Assembly: GCF_011057645.1 (NCBI RefSeq)
Contig: NZ_JAALGE010000001.1
Coordinates: forward strand, 277,139-341,138
Direction: 5' to 3'
DNA from: Marisediminicola senii
GTDB lineage: Bacteria; Actinomycetota; Actinomycetes; Actinomycetales; Microbacteriaceae
DNA: 64,000 nucleotides
The position numbers and the translations under genes are program-made. This document shows positions 38,328 to 46,925 of this stretch, one piece after another. The notes beneath the pieces are model-generated. The model was not told where the DNA came from, did no database searches, and worked only from the letters and a program-made list of their open reading frames with translations. Numbering within the stretch: the stretch's first letter is position 1; the number at the start of each line of letters is the position of its first letter.

Positions 38328-38936
38328 GTGACTTTGCAGCGATCCCGGCGAGACAGCCGCGATGACCAGGGGTTCACCCTCATCGAAATGCTCGTCGCTA
38401 CCATGATCCTCACCCTCGTGATGTCCATCGTCGGAGGCCTTGTCATCAGCATGGTCAAGACTGATCGTTCCGTGCGAGCAACGACCGCAGCCACTACCCA
38501 GGGACAGCTCGTTACCGAGTCGATCGAACGTGGTATTCGCAACTCGATGCTGAGCACGACGCCCGCGTTCGCCTTGACCGCGCCGGTCACCGGTGACCAG
38601 TTCCTCGTGGCGCGCACCGCTGGCTCCGCGTCCACACTGGTCTGGCGGTGCACGGCGTGGTATTACTCGGCTTCGGAGCGCACCATCCGGTCCTTCTCCT
38701 CCACAGCTCAGATCGCAGCACCATCGTCGGCGACCCGGTCGGGTTGGACCCTCCTGGCGGAAGGTGTCCGCCCGGCGGTTTCTGGTGGCACTGTGTTCTC
38801 CCAGAGCAGTTCGTCGACAGGCCAAACGCTGCAACTCGCTCTGACCGTCGACGCCGGAACCAGCCCCCGGGTCGCTTTCACCACCTCAGCCACGAGCCGC
38901 GTCGGAACTGTGACGGGGGCGCCGACATGCTTCTGA
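38328..38936 (+). CDS. Minor prepilin (PilW-like)
   Basis: A 202-residue prepilin-like protein with leader ending at G15 (DDQGFTLIEMLVATMILTLVM) and the +5 glutamate. The downstream domain is Ser/Thr-rich beta-type, longer than a major pilin, as in PilW/GspJ. The GTG at 38328 starts one base after the preceding stop. The ATG of the following PilX-like gene overlaps its last ten bases. A cysteine is next to the last residue (TCF). Confidence 0.82.
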   Translation: MTLQRSRRDSRDDQGFTLIEMLVATMILTLVMSIVGGLVISMVKTDRSVRATTAATTQGQLVTESIERGIRNSMLSTTPAFALTAPVTGDQFLVARTAGSASTLVWRCTAWYYSASERTIRSFSSTAQIAAPSSATRSGWTLLAEGVRPAVSGGTVFSQSSSSTGQTLQLALTVDAGTSPRVAFTTSATSRVGTVTGAPTCF

Positions 38937-40489
38937 GAGCTCGCGTCACGAAGTCACGGTTAGTCGCCGATGACCATGGCGCCGCGATGGTGGCGGTGTT
39001 GGGCGTCATGGTCGTGGGTCTCCTCATCACGTCCCTAATTCTCTCCTCAACCGTGAGCGCACTGGGCACAACGACCTCTACTCGAGCCGGTGTGCAATCC
39101 CAGGCTGCGGCCGAGGCCGGTATCGCCGTCGCGACGGTTGCCCTCAAGGGAGCGGCATCCGCTTGTACGACGCCCATGACAAGTTCCACTGCGCCGGCCT
39201 ACACGGTGTCGGTATCCCGTACGTCGAGCTCGAGCGCAGGCAGTGGCGCGGTGTGGGTGCCCGGATGTCCCCTGTCGGGTACGACTTTCATCAAGATCAC
39301 CTCAAAGGGATTCGCAAGCGCCAAGGGTGTTGGCGGCAACACCAGGGGCGACGACAGCGTCGTGGAGGCGATCTACGCGAACAACTCTGTTCCGGCGGGG
39401 ATCCCCGCCAGCGGTTCCGCCATCTACACGTTCAACGCCGGCACCCTCAACACCGCCAAGATCCTGTCGGACGGCACCCGAACCGCATCCCTCAGCGTGC
39501 GTAACGGCGACGTGAGTTGCACCGAGACAAGTGAGATCCAGGGTGACGTGCGGGCGCAGTTCGGCTCGGTCGCTATCGGCGGAAACTGTGCGGTTGCGGG
39601 AAGCGTGGCTGCCGGGGGCGAGGTGAGCATATTTGGCAGGATCGGTGCAAATGTCTCGAGCGCGTCGACTCAAACATCCACGATCACTCCTGATGCGCGC
39701 ATCGGTGGTGGGGTCACGCTGGCCGGACCCCTCAACGCGTGGAGCCCCCGGTGCTCGTCACCCAGCACGTGGGACAACGCGGGCAATGCTTGCGCGGCCA
39801 AACAGTCATCTGGCGCCACCTCCGTCACGACAAACATGACGGGATCCTCCCGGCCCGTTGCGCCCGTCGTCCCCGGGTGGGTCGATTTCAACTTCGTGGC
39901 GTCCGACTGGACGAGCCGCGGCTACACCGTCGTGACCTGGCCGGACAACCGTGACTACTGCAACATCGACAACCGCACAAAGAGCCTGAGCCACGTCACC
40001 GCGATCCCGGGGTACACCACCCCTACCGTGATCGACGCTCGTGCCTGCAACAGCCTGACATTCTCGAACTCAGCAGCCTTGACGCTCCAACTCGGAGCCG
40101 ACGTCGCCTTCGTTGCGAAAGCATTCAACATTGAGAACTTCACCGCGAAGTCGACGACGAGCGCCCCCCGGGAATTGCGGTTCATCGTTCCCGACACAAC
40201 GGCCAATGGCACGAACACCTGCTCTGGCGGTGACGTCGACATCAACAGCGGGGTGCGTATCGAGTCCTCGGTCTCGGCGCTCATCTACACGCCATGCGAG
40301 ATATCCAACTCCACCGTTAACTGGCGTGGCCAATTTTTCGCGGGCAAAGTCTCGTTCAACAGCAACTCAGGACTCACCTATGCGCCCTTAGGGCTTCCCG
40401 GCGTCGATCTGGGTGGTGCTGCAACGGGTGGCACCGCTCCCGGAACGCCCTCACTCGGGGATCTACAGTCCATCCGGGATGTGAACTAG
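38927..40489 (+). CDS. PilX-like pilus protein with beta-helix-like region
   Basis: A 520-residue protein with an N-terminal hydrophobic helix (GAAMVAVLGVMVVGLLITSL) of the PilX type, lacking the FTLIE core and the +5 glutamate. Residues about 180-280 show short repeats of the form V-x-G-D/N-V (EIQGDVRAQFGSVAIGGNCAV, then GEVSIFGRIGANV and DARIGGGVTLAG) resembling a right-handed beta-helix such as bactofilins. The remainder is a Ser/Thr-rich exported domain with at least eight cysteines. It is much longer than canonical PilX (about 170-200). It is probably a tip protein or adhesin exposed at the surface; role inferred from position and fold pattern. Confidence 0.7.
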   Translation: MLLRARVTKSRLVADDHGAAMVAVLGVMVVGLLITSLILSSTVSALGTTTSTRAGVQSQAAAEAGIAVATVALKGAASACTTPMTSSTAPAYTVSVSRTSSSSAGSGAVWVPGCPLSGTTFIKITSKGFASAKGVGGNTRGDDSVVEAIYANNSVPAGIPASGSAIYTFNAGTLNTAKILSDGTRTASLSVRNGDVSCTETSEIQGDVRAQFGSVAIGGNCAVAGSVAAGGEVSIFGRIGANVSSASTQTSTITPDARIGGGVTLAGPLNAWSPRCSSPSTWDNAGNACAAKQSSGATSVTTNMTGSSRPVAPVVPGWVDFNFVASDWTSRGYTVVTWPDNRDYCNIDNRTKSLSHVTAIPGYTTPTVIDARACNSLTFSNSAALTLQLGADVAFVAKAFNIENFTAKSTTSAPRELRFIVPDTTANGTNTCSGGDVDINSGVRIESSVSALIYTPCEISNSTVNWRGQFFAGKVSFNSNSGLTYAPLGLPGVDLGGAATGGTAPGTPSLGDLQSIRDVN

Positions 40490-40556
40490 TGACTAGATCT
40501 GTCGTTCGCCCTATACCTTCCATCACTCGCTCGATTGCTCCACAAAGGGACACCGC

Positions 40557-41603
40557 ATGACCTCCACCATTGTGGGAATCGATATCGGCAGCGTCGGCGT
40601 GCGCGCCGTCGAGATCAAGAACGCGGCGAAGGCCGCACCCACCGTGGTGCGGTACCACGAGGTGCCTCTGCCTGATGGTTCGGTTCGCCGGGGCGAAGTG
40701 CTCGATGTGCAAGCGGTCTCTGGCGCGATCAAGCAGCTCTGGGCCATGGGCGGTTTCTCGAGCAAGGACGTCGTGCTGGGCATGGGCGGGCCGCGAGTGC
40801 TCTCCCGCGACCTCACGATGCCCAAGGCGCCGCTGAAGCAGCTCAAGGAGGCGCTGCCATTTCACGTACAGGACATGCTGCCCGTACCGGTTGCGGATAC
40901 CCTCCTCGACTTCTACCCGATCGCCGAGGTCGAGACGCCCACGGGTCAGGCAGTGCGCGGACTCTTGGTCGCTGTCATCAAGGACGCGGTCAACGCCAAC
41001 ATCGACGCGGTGACTCAGGCCGGCCTGCGTCCGGTTCAGGTCGATCTCATCCCGTTCGCCCTGACCAGGGCCATCGCGCCATCATCGCTGCTCGGCCTGT
41101 CCGCCATGGTGAGCGTCGGCGCCAACACCACGAACGTCGTCGTGGTGCGAGATGGGGTGCCTCAGTTCGTTCGAATTATCGCGGCGGGGGGAGACGACAT
41201 CACCCGGGCGCTGGTCAGCCAGCTCGGATTAGACGCGCCGGAAGCCGAGAGACAGAAAAGAGGCATCGGACTCGACGGCCAGACTCTCGATGGGATGCAC
41301 GGTGGAGCGACCACGGTGATCAACTCCACCGCCGGCGAACTACTGACGAGCATCCGCAACACCCTGTCCTACTTCGTCAACACCACTCCCGGTTCCGTCA
41401 TCGAACGAGTGGTCCTGTCGGGGGGAGGGTCGCAGTTGCGTGGGTTTGCCGCCGGGCTGAGAGAAGTCACCCGGCTGCCCGTGGACCGCGCGGAATCCAT
41501 CGGCACAGCGCGGTTGTCGAAAGAACTGGAGAAATCGTTGGCCGACGATCACCGTTTTGCCCTCACCACCGCCTTCGGGCTCGCTCTCGGGAGCCACACA
41601 TGA
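40557..41603 (+). CDS. pilM: Type IV pilus actin-like protein PilM
   Basis: A 348-residue cytoplasmic FtsA/actin-like protein that binds the PilN N-terminus. It opens with the phosphate-1 motif VGIDIGSVGVRAVEI and carries the adenosine-type GGGSQLRGFAAGL near residue 300. The gene follows an apparent AAAGGGA ribosome binding site and ends in a four-base overlap with pilN (ATGA). It marks the alignment subcomplex M-N-O of the pilus. Confidence 0.92.
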   Translation: MTSTIVGIDIGSVGVRAVEIKNAAKAAPTVVRYHEVPLPDGSVRRGEVLDVQAVSGAIKQLWAMGGFSSKDVVLGMGGPRVLSRDLTMPKAPLKQLKEALPFHVQDMLPVPVADTLLDFYPIAEVETPTGQAVRGLLVAVIKDAVNANIDAVTQAGLRPVQVDLIPFALTRAIAPSSLLGLSAMVSVGANTTNVVVVRDGVPQFVRIIAAGGDDITRALVSQLGLDAPEAERQKRGIGLDGQTLDGMHGGATTVINSTAGELLTSIRNTLSYFVNTTPGSVIERVVLSGGGSQLRGFAAGLREVTRLPVDRAESIGTARLSKELEKSLADDHRFALTTAFGLALGSHT

Positions 41604-42280
41604 AATTCTCACTCACCAAATCACCAGATCTCGTGCTCGGCGGCGAACCCCGGGTAAACCTGCTCCCCCCGGAACTCGCCCAGAAGGCAGTCTTCCGCAA
41701 GACGCGGTCGACGCTCGCCGGAGTGGTGATCATCGCTCTCGTTGCAGTGGGTGCCGGGTTCGGTGTCGCCCAGTATCGACTTATGGCGGCGCAGTCCGAC
41801 CTGGCCGCGGCTCAGCAACGCACCACCGAGCTCCTGGCCGAGCAGGGAACCTACGCCGACGCCGTGTCCGCTACTGCGCTCGTGGCGTCCGGAGAACGGG
41901 CGCGCACCCTGGGCACGTCGACGGAAGTCCTGTGGAACGACATGTTCGGCGCCATACAGGCGTTCCTCCCCGATGGCGTCACGATCGTTTCCGGGACGAT
42001 GACCGGCCGCGCTCCATGGGAACCCGAACTGCTCCCCGCGGGTCCGCTCCGCCAGCCCCGGGTGGGTACGCTCACGCTCGTCGTGAGCAGCCCGACCGTG
42101 TTGGACGCCACGGACATAGTCCGTCGACTGTCGGCGCTCGAGGGGTTCGCGGATGCCACGCCCGCAGGCGTCACGATGGAAGAAAGCACGTACATGACGA
42201 CCATCATGCTGAACGTTGGAGAAGAAGCCCTGTCGGGGCGCTTCGCAACAGAAACACCCGTCGCGGAGGCCCAGGGATGA
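41600..42280 (+). CDS. pilN: Type IV pilus alignment protein PilN
   Basis: A 226-residue bitopic protein. The N-terminal NLLPPEL motif, which binds PilM, precedes one membrane segment (AGVVIIALVAVGAGFGVAQY), a coiled-coil and a beta domain. Start and stop overlap neighbours by four bases (ATGA on each side). Recognised by position and the NLLP motif rather than overall identity. Confidence 0.85.
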   Translation: MKFSLTKSPDLVLGGEPRVNLLPPELAQKAVFRKTRSTLAGVVIIALVAVGAGFGVAQYRLMAAQSDLAAAQQRTTELLAEQGTYADAVSATALVASGERARTLGTSTEVLWNDMFGAIQAFLPDGVTIVSGTMTGRAPWEPELLPAGPLRQPRVGTLTLVVSSPTVLDATDIVRRLSALEGFADATPAGVTMEESTYMTTIMLNVGEEALSGRFATETPVAEAQG

Positions 42281-42954
42281 ACAGCACACGGACGTTGACC
42301 ATGGGTGCAGTCCTCGCTATCGTCGCCATTCTCGCCTTGGGCTGGTTGCTCGGTGTGGCACCCGCGGCGAGCCAGGCGCGTGAAGCGGTCACCGAAAGGG
42401 AATCAGTCGAAGCCCAGAATGTGGCACAGGAAGCGGTGCTAGTCCGTCTGCGCCAGCAACTAGCCGATATGAACCAACTCAATGGTGAGCTCAACGAGCT
42501 CCAGGAGGAGGTTCCGCCGGAAGCCGACGTAGAGACGTTCATCGACGAGGTGACACTACTCGCGGCCGAGTCCGGAGTGATTTTGACGGCGTTCACCGCC
42601 GAGGAACCGATCATGTTCTCGGGCGTAGCCGTCCCTGAGGGTGAAGCGGCCGCGACGACAGAGCAACCAGCCGAGGTTGCAGCGCCCGACGCGGCAACAG
42701 CGACGTCGACCTCTGCTGCTTCCGCGACCGGACTCGAGGGTCGCCTGTTCACTATCGGGGTGTCGATCGAGGTGACCGGGTCGCCTGAGCAGGTACTCGA
42801 CTTCACCGGCGCCGTGCAGGAGGGCAACAGGTTGTTCCTTTCCACTGCAGTCGAATTCGCCGCCGACGCCGACCCCGCGACCGGAACTATCGCTGGCTAC
42901 ATCTTCGTAGTGCGCAGCACCCCCGGCGCGGTCGTAGAAACCCCCGCAGGCTAA
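42277..42954 (+). CDS. pilO: Type IV pilus alignment protein PilO-like
   Basis: A 225-residue protein with an N-terminal membrane segment (AVLAIVAILALGWLLGVAPA), a coiled-coil (residues about 35-80, QNVAQEAVLVRLRQQLADM) and a C-terminal ferredoxin-like domain (FTIGVSIEVTGSPEQVLDFT). An Ala/Thr/Glu-rich linker of about 30 residues is inserted before the last domain. ATG 42277 overlaps the pilN stop (ATGA). No pilP or pilQ gene follows, as expected for a cell without outer membrane. Confidence 0.85.
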   Translation: MNSTRTLTMGAVLAIVAILALGWLLGVAPAASQAREAVTERESVEAQNVAQEAVLVRLRQQLADMNQLNGELNELQEEVPPEADVETFIDEVTLLAAESGVILTAFTAEEPIMFSGVAVPEGEAAATTEQPAEVAAPDAATATSTSAASATGLEGRLFTIGVSIEVTGSPEQVLDFTGAVQEGNRLFLSTAVEFAADADPATGTIAGYIFVVRSTPGAVVETPAG

Positions 42955-42961
42955 CCCCCGC

Positions 42962-43759
42962 GTGACAGCCCTCCTCCTCACCTTCATCGCGTTGTTCGGC
43001 CTCGCGATCGGGTCGTTCCTGAACGTGGTGGTGTGGCGGGTTCCGCGCGGCGAATCGCTGAATCATCCACCCAGCGCATGTCCGCGTTGCGGGCACGCGA
43101 TTCGCGCGCGCGACAACATCCCCGTGCTCGGCTGGCTGCTGTTGCGCGGCAAGTGCCGTGATTGCGGGGAGCCCATCGCGCCGCGCTACCCGCTCGTCGA
43201 GGCGCTCACCGGCGTGGTGTTCGTGCTGGTCGCGCTCGAGCTCGGGCTCGACGCCCCCGGGCTCGCCGCACTGCCCGCGTTCCTCTACCTCGCCGCAATC
43301 TCGATCGCCCTCGCGCTCATCGACCTCGACACGCATCGGCTGCCCAACGCGATCGTGCTGCCGTCGTACCCGGTCGCCCTGGTGCTGCTCGCCGTGGCAT
43401 CCGGGGTCGCGAACGACTGGGGAGCCCTGCTGCGCGCCGTCATCGGGGGAGCGGTGCTGTTCTCGGCCTACCTGATCCTCGCGCTGGCCGTGCCCAGGGG
43501 CATGGGCTTAGGCGACGTCAAGCTGGCCGGAGTGCTCGGTATCTACCTCGCCTGGCTCGGCTGGGGCTCACTCGCGGTCGGCGCTTTCGGCGCGTTCCTG
43601 CTCGGCGGCATCTTCTCGATCGGGCTGCTCGTCACGAAGCGCGCGTCGCGCAGCTCGGGCATTCCGTTCGGCCCGTGGATGATCGGCGGCGCGGCCCTCG
43701 GGTTCTTCTTCGGGGAGCAGCTCGCCGACGCATACCTGGTGCTCGTCGGCATCCGCTGA
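42962..43759 (+). CDS. pilD: Prepilin peptidase PilD
   Basis: A 265-residue membrane aspartyl protease that removes prepilin leaders and N-methylates the new phenylalanine. The catalytic aspartates lie in IDLDTHRLPN and GLGDVKLAG. The N-terminal cytoplasmic zinc loop with two CxxC pairs (CPRCG, CRDCG) shows the full bifunctional type. About seven membrane segments. GTG start at 42962, seven bases after pilO. It completes the operon set needed for prepilin processing. Confidence 0.94.
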   Translation: MTALLLTFIALFGLAIGSFLNVVVWRVPRGESLNHPPSACPRCGHAIRARDNIPVLGWLLLRGKCRDCGEPIAPRYPLVEALTGVVFVLVALELGLDAPGLAALPAFLYLAAISIALALIDLDTHRLPNAIVLPSYPVALVLLAVASGVANDWGALLRAVIGGAVLFSAYLILALAVPRGMGLGDVKLAGVLGIYLAWLGWGSLAVGAFGAFLLGGIFSIGLLVTKRASRSSGIPFGPWMIGGAALGFFFGEQLADAYLVLVGIR

Positions 43760-43848
43760 CGCGCCCCCAGCCAGCGCCGCATTCGGTAACCCCGTTGTTA
43801 GGCTGGCTGCGTCTGGCAGCTGGCCGGCGCAAAAGAGGAGCAGTACTC

Positions 43849-45804
43849 GTGAGCGATGACACCACCAACCGCCCATCGGACTCACCGCCACCCCTCATTC
43901 CGCCGCCCGTTCGCACCACCGACACCGCCGACCTGACCGGGGCCGTGCGCGGTACCGACGGCACCGTCGGCACGAACAACCCCGACGGCAGCCCGGTCTT
44001 CGTGCAGCCGGGAGAGCCATACGCCACGCCCTCCGCTGACGAGCGAACCAGCGACATGGATGCCGCCGCGCCACGCGACGACCAGCCCGCGGGTGACTAC
44101 GCCGACGAGCCCGTGCCGGCCGAACAGCCCACGTACGAGCAGCCCACTACCGACTTCGGTGACGCCGACACTACGAGCGCCGAGTCCACCTACCAGCAGC
44201 CCCTTGCGAACTTCGGCGACGATAACGCCCCCGCCGACGAGAGCCTGCCCGCCGAGCTCGCGAACGACACGAACGCGGAATCCGGGCGCACCGAGGCCGA
44301 CTCAAACGTCGACACTGACGCGAACCGCGACAGCGAGCACGCCAATACCTTCGGCGACGGACCAGAGGCCCTCAGCGACAACGCCGACGGAACCCCTCCG
44401 CTGCCCGCCGAGCCCGCGCGCTCCGAGCTGCCCATGGTCGACCCGCCGCTGGTGATCCCCGCGAGCGACACCCGCGACGACGCCGATGCGCGCGATGACG
44501 ACAGCGACACCCGCGACAACGCCGATGCGCGCGACGCAGACTCCACCGTCACCGCCGACCAGCCGTACAACGAAGACCTCGACGGCGTCGACGACCCCGC
44601 TCCCGACACCCGCGCGTTCGACGAGCCCGGCACCGAGTACCGCGACGACGACACCGCAGCGGCCGGCAGCGCCGCCGCCGCCGCCAGCACGATCGACTAC
44701 GCCGGCTACCAGGACGACGACAACGACGCCGACCGCGACGCAGACCGCCGCAGCGAGACCGTCGACCTCGGCACCCGCCGCGATGAGCAGCCGGCCGAGG
44801 TGCCCGTCACCCCGTCCGCCGAGCAGCAGCCGTACACGCCGGTCGTACCCGCATCGACCGCGGCCCCGGTCGCCGCAGCGGCAGCCGCGATGGGCCCGGG
44901 CAACCAGAACGGGGGAGCCGCGGCATCCACCGATCCGACCGCCGACACCGCCCGCTACGAGCAGCAGGCCGAAGCCGCCCAGGCCGCGCCCCCGCGCGAC
45001 CAGCAGGCCGACACCCAGCGTTACGACACCGCCGCCGCGCCGACCCGCGACCAGCAAGCCGACACCCAGCGTTACGACACCGCCGCCGCGCCGACCCGCG
45101 ACCAGCAAGCCGACACCCAGCGTTACGACACCGCCGCCGCGCCGACCCGCGACCAGCAGGTCGACACTCAGCGCGCAGACACGCACAACTATGGCCAGCC
45201 ACCCGTCGCCCCGCAGTCCCAGCAGCAGCGTGGCTTCGTCGCCCCGCCGGAGCAGCCCAAGAAGAAGGGCAACCGCGGCATCGGAACCCTCATCGCGATC
45301 GTCTCGGTCATCGGCTTCGCCCTGCTCTACGCCATCGTCGCCGCGATCATCATCTCGGTCGGCGCCCCGACCCAGTCGCTCAGCGACACCCTGGTGCGCT
45401 TCTTCTCCGACCCGGTCTTCTACTTTCCGGCCATCCTCTTCGTCGTCGGCTTCGTGATCGTCGTGCTGCTGGCCAACCGGGCCGGCTGGTGGGCACACGT
45501 GCTCGGCAGCCTCTTCGTCGGGGCCTTCGTCTACTTCGGCTCGATCGGAGGGGCGCTGCTCCTCGACAACGTCGTGACCATGACGATGGATGAAGCGGTC
45601 GCCCGTTTCACCGATTACGCGGCCAACCCGTTCGTCATTGCGGCAGGGCTCGTAGCCCGCGAGGTCGCCCTCTGGACCGGATCGGCCATCGGGGCCCGCG
45701 GCCGCCGCATCAAGGCGCGCAACGTCGCCGCGAAGGAAGAGTACGAGCGCAAGACCGCAGAGCACCGAGCGGAGTATGAGCGCAGCTACGCCCCCGCCTC
45801 CTGA
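43849..45804 (+). CDS. Asp-rich disordered membrane protein with tandem repeats
   Basis: A 651-residue protein with an acidic low-complexity N-terminal region (residues about 1-470, rich in Asp, Thr, Ala, Glu, Gln; runs such as DTRDDADARDDDSDTRD) followed by a basic KPKKKGN-like turn and four predicted membrane segments (from about residue 478). Three 17-residue repeats (RDQQADTQRYDTAAAPT) occupy residues 383-433. The start is GTG at 43849 with GAGGAG upstream. The N-terminal region has few hydrophobic residues and probably stays soluble in the cytoplasm. Family not recognised. It follows the pilus operon by 89 bases, but a shared function is unproven. Confidence 0.7.
   Translation: MSDDTTNRPSDSPPPLIPPPVRTTDTADLTGAVRGTDGTVGTNNPDGSPVFVQPGEPYATPSADERTSDMDAAAPRDDQPAGDYADEPVPAEQPTYEQPTTDFGDADTTSAESTYQQPLANFGDDNAPADESLPAELANDTNAESGRTEADSNVDTDANRDSEHANTFGDGPEALSDNADGTPPLPAEPARSELPMVDPPLVIPASDTRDDADARDDDSDTRDNADARDADSTVTADQPYNEDLDGVDDPAPDTRAFDEPGTEYRDDDTAAAGSAAAAASTIDYAGYQDDDNDADRDADRRSETVDLGTRRDEQPAEVPVTPSAEQQPYTPVVPASTAAPVAAAAAAMGPGNQNGGAAASTDPTADTARYEQQAEAAQAAPPRDQQADTQRYDTAAAPTRDQQADTQRYDTAAAPTRDQQADTQRYDTAAAPTRDQQVDTQRADTHNYGQPPVAPQSQQQRGFVAPPEQPKKKGNRGIGTLIAIVSVIGFALLYAIVAAIIISVGAPTQSLSDTLVRFFSDPVFYFPAILFVVGFVIVVLLANRAGWWAHVLGSLFVGAFVYFGSIGGALLLDNVVTMTMDEAVARFTDYAANPFVIAAGLVAREVALWTGSAIGARGRRIKARNVAAKEEYERKTAEHRAEYERSYAPAS
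44995..45147 (+). repeat. Three 51-bp tandem repeats inside the Asp-rich protein gene
   Basis: Copies at 44995-45045, 45046-45096 and 45097-45147 are nearly identical (a G/A change in the CAGGCC/CAAGCC codons is the visible difference), with a partial fourth copy to about 45172. They encode a 17-residue unit in frame, so copy-number change would alter protein length without a frameshift. Confidence 0.93.
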
Positions 45805-46237
45805 GCTGCCGGGCCGCGGCCTGCTGGCCATCATGGCCACGGTGCTGCACTTCGCCCTGGTGGTGTTCTCGTTCGGGATGCTCAGCCTGGTGCTCGACCG
45901 CGACGTGATCGGGGAGCCGGACGCCGGGTACTTCGTCGGGCCGGCGATGGTCGTCACGGCGTGCGCGATCACCTTCCGGTTCGTGTTCAGGGGCGACGGG
46001 GAGCGGCTGGCCGGACCCGCGCTGTCGGCGGGACTCGCCGTGCTTCTCGGGTCACCCGCGGTCGGGGCCATCGTCTACGCGATCGTGCGCGAGAGGGTGG
46101 GCGTGATCCCGGTGTTCTTCGGCACGCACCTCATCGACCCGTTCGTGGCGGCATCCGCCATCATCTCTGCCGCTCTGGTCGCCTCGGTCGCCCTTCTTCG
46201 CCGGCGACCAGGCCCACCGCAGCTGCCCCACGACTGA
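45776..46237 (+). CDS. Small four-helix membrane protein
   Basis: A 153-residue protein with about four hydrophobic segments (LLAIMATVLHFALVVFSFGM, FVGPAMVVTACAITF, LAVLLGSPAVGAIVYAIV, FVAASAIISAALVASVALL). Its ATG overlaps the end of the Asp-rich protein gene by 29 bases, so the two are probably translated together. No family was recognised with certainty; it resembles small Microbacteriaceae membrane proteins of unknown function. Confidence 0.65.
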   Translation: MSAATPPPPELPGRGLLAIMATVLHFALVVFSFGMLSLVLDRDVIGEPDAGYFVGPAMVVTACAITFRFVFRGDGERLAGPALSAGLAVLLGSPAVGAIVYAIVRERVGVIPVFFGTHLIDPFVAASAIISAALVASVALLRRRPGPPQLPHD

Positions 46238-46240
46238 CCC

Positions 46241-46256
46241 GCGGTCATTTGACCGC
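46241..46256. promoter_or_regulatory. Palindrome overlapping the rpsL -35 box
   Basis: GCGGTCATTTGACCGC has perfect 7-bp arms around TT and includes the -35 TTGACC. It starts three bases after the stop of the upstream gene. It may serve as an operator or as a terminator hairpin for the upstream transcript. Confidence 0.55.
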
Positions 46257-46278
46257 ACCCGCGACCCCGGGCTACTAT
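46249..46278 (+). promoter_or_regulatory. Promoter of rpsL-rpsG-fusA
   Basis: TTGACC (46249-46254), an 18-base spacer and TACTAT (46273-46278) form a near-consensus housekeeping promoter, placing the start near 46285. Confidence 0.65.
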
Positions 46279-46550
46279 TGTTGGGAGTGCGTTTTGCTGT
46301 GCGCTCGTATTGTTCGACAGTCACTGTTCGGGTCTCAGATCTCGAGCAGGCACCGTCTGGGGATGCGGCAGCACCACTGAAACCACTGCACCATGTTGGG
46401 CGACATCCAGCCCCCACGGCATACCCGCCAGCACCTGCGAGTCATCGCGAAGCAGACGGGTCCATCGGAACTCCCACTACTCCCGCGAGGGATTCGTGCG
46501 AATGCGAACAAGCAGTAACTGTCACCGTGCAGTAATAACAAGGAGAAGCA

Positions 46551-46925
46551 GTGCCAACCATTCAGCAGTTGGTCCGAAAGGGACGTAGCCCCAAGGTCGT
46601 CAAGACCAAGGCTCCCGCCCTCAAGTCCAACCCCCAGCAGCGCGGTGTTTGCACCCGTGTCTACACGACCACCCCGAAGAAGCCGAACTCGGCCCTGCGC
46701 AAGGTAGCCCGTGTGAAGCTGTCCAACGGTACCGAGGTCACCGCCTACATTCCCGGCGAGGGACACAACCTGCAGGAGCACTCCATGGTGCTCGTGCGCG
46801 GCGGCCGGGTGAAGGACCTTCCCGGTGTGCGCTACAAGATCATCCGCGGCGCACTGGACACCCAGGCCGTGAAGAACCGCAAGCAGGCTCGCAGCCGCTA
46901 CGGAGCGAAAATGGACAAGAAGTAA
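46551..46925 (+). CDS. rpsL: 30S ribosomal protein S12
   Basis: The 124-residue S12 protein at the decoding centre. Lysines in [10 protein letters not shown] and [12 protein letters not shown], the common streptomycin-resistance positions, are wild type, so streptomycin sensitivity is expected. It starts with GTG at 46551 after AAGGAGAAG and ends in a one-base overlap with rpsG (TAATG). Confidence 0.98.
   Translation: MPTIQQLVRKGRSPKVVKTKAPALKSNPQQRGVCTRVYTTTPKKPNSALRKVARVKLSNGTEVTAYIPGEGHNLQEHSMVLVRGGRVKDLPGVRYKIIRGALDTQAVKNRKQARSRYGAKMDKK

Larger units (their letters stand above)
46238..46550 (+). other. rpsL upstream region and leader
   Basis: 313 bases without a supported gene. It contains the rpsL promoter at 46249-46278 and a predicted leader of about 265 bases. 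The open frame at 46278-46535 lacks homology and is unlikely to be coding. The leader has no recognised riboswitch; its length suggests post-transcriptional control of the str operon. Confidence 0.6.

Noticed and set aside
44302..46071. 589-codon minus-strand frame rich in Gly/Val/Ala opposite the Asp-rich protein
   Set aside because: The repetitive Asp/Thr/Ala codons read backwards give Val/Gly runs; the plus strand has the start, Shine-Dalgarno and membrane helices.
46278..46535. 85-codon frame in the rpsL leader
   Set aside because: Starts inside the -10 region and lacks a ribosome site; more likely leader RNA.
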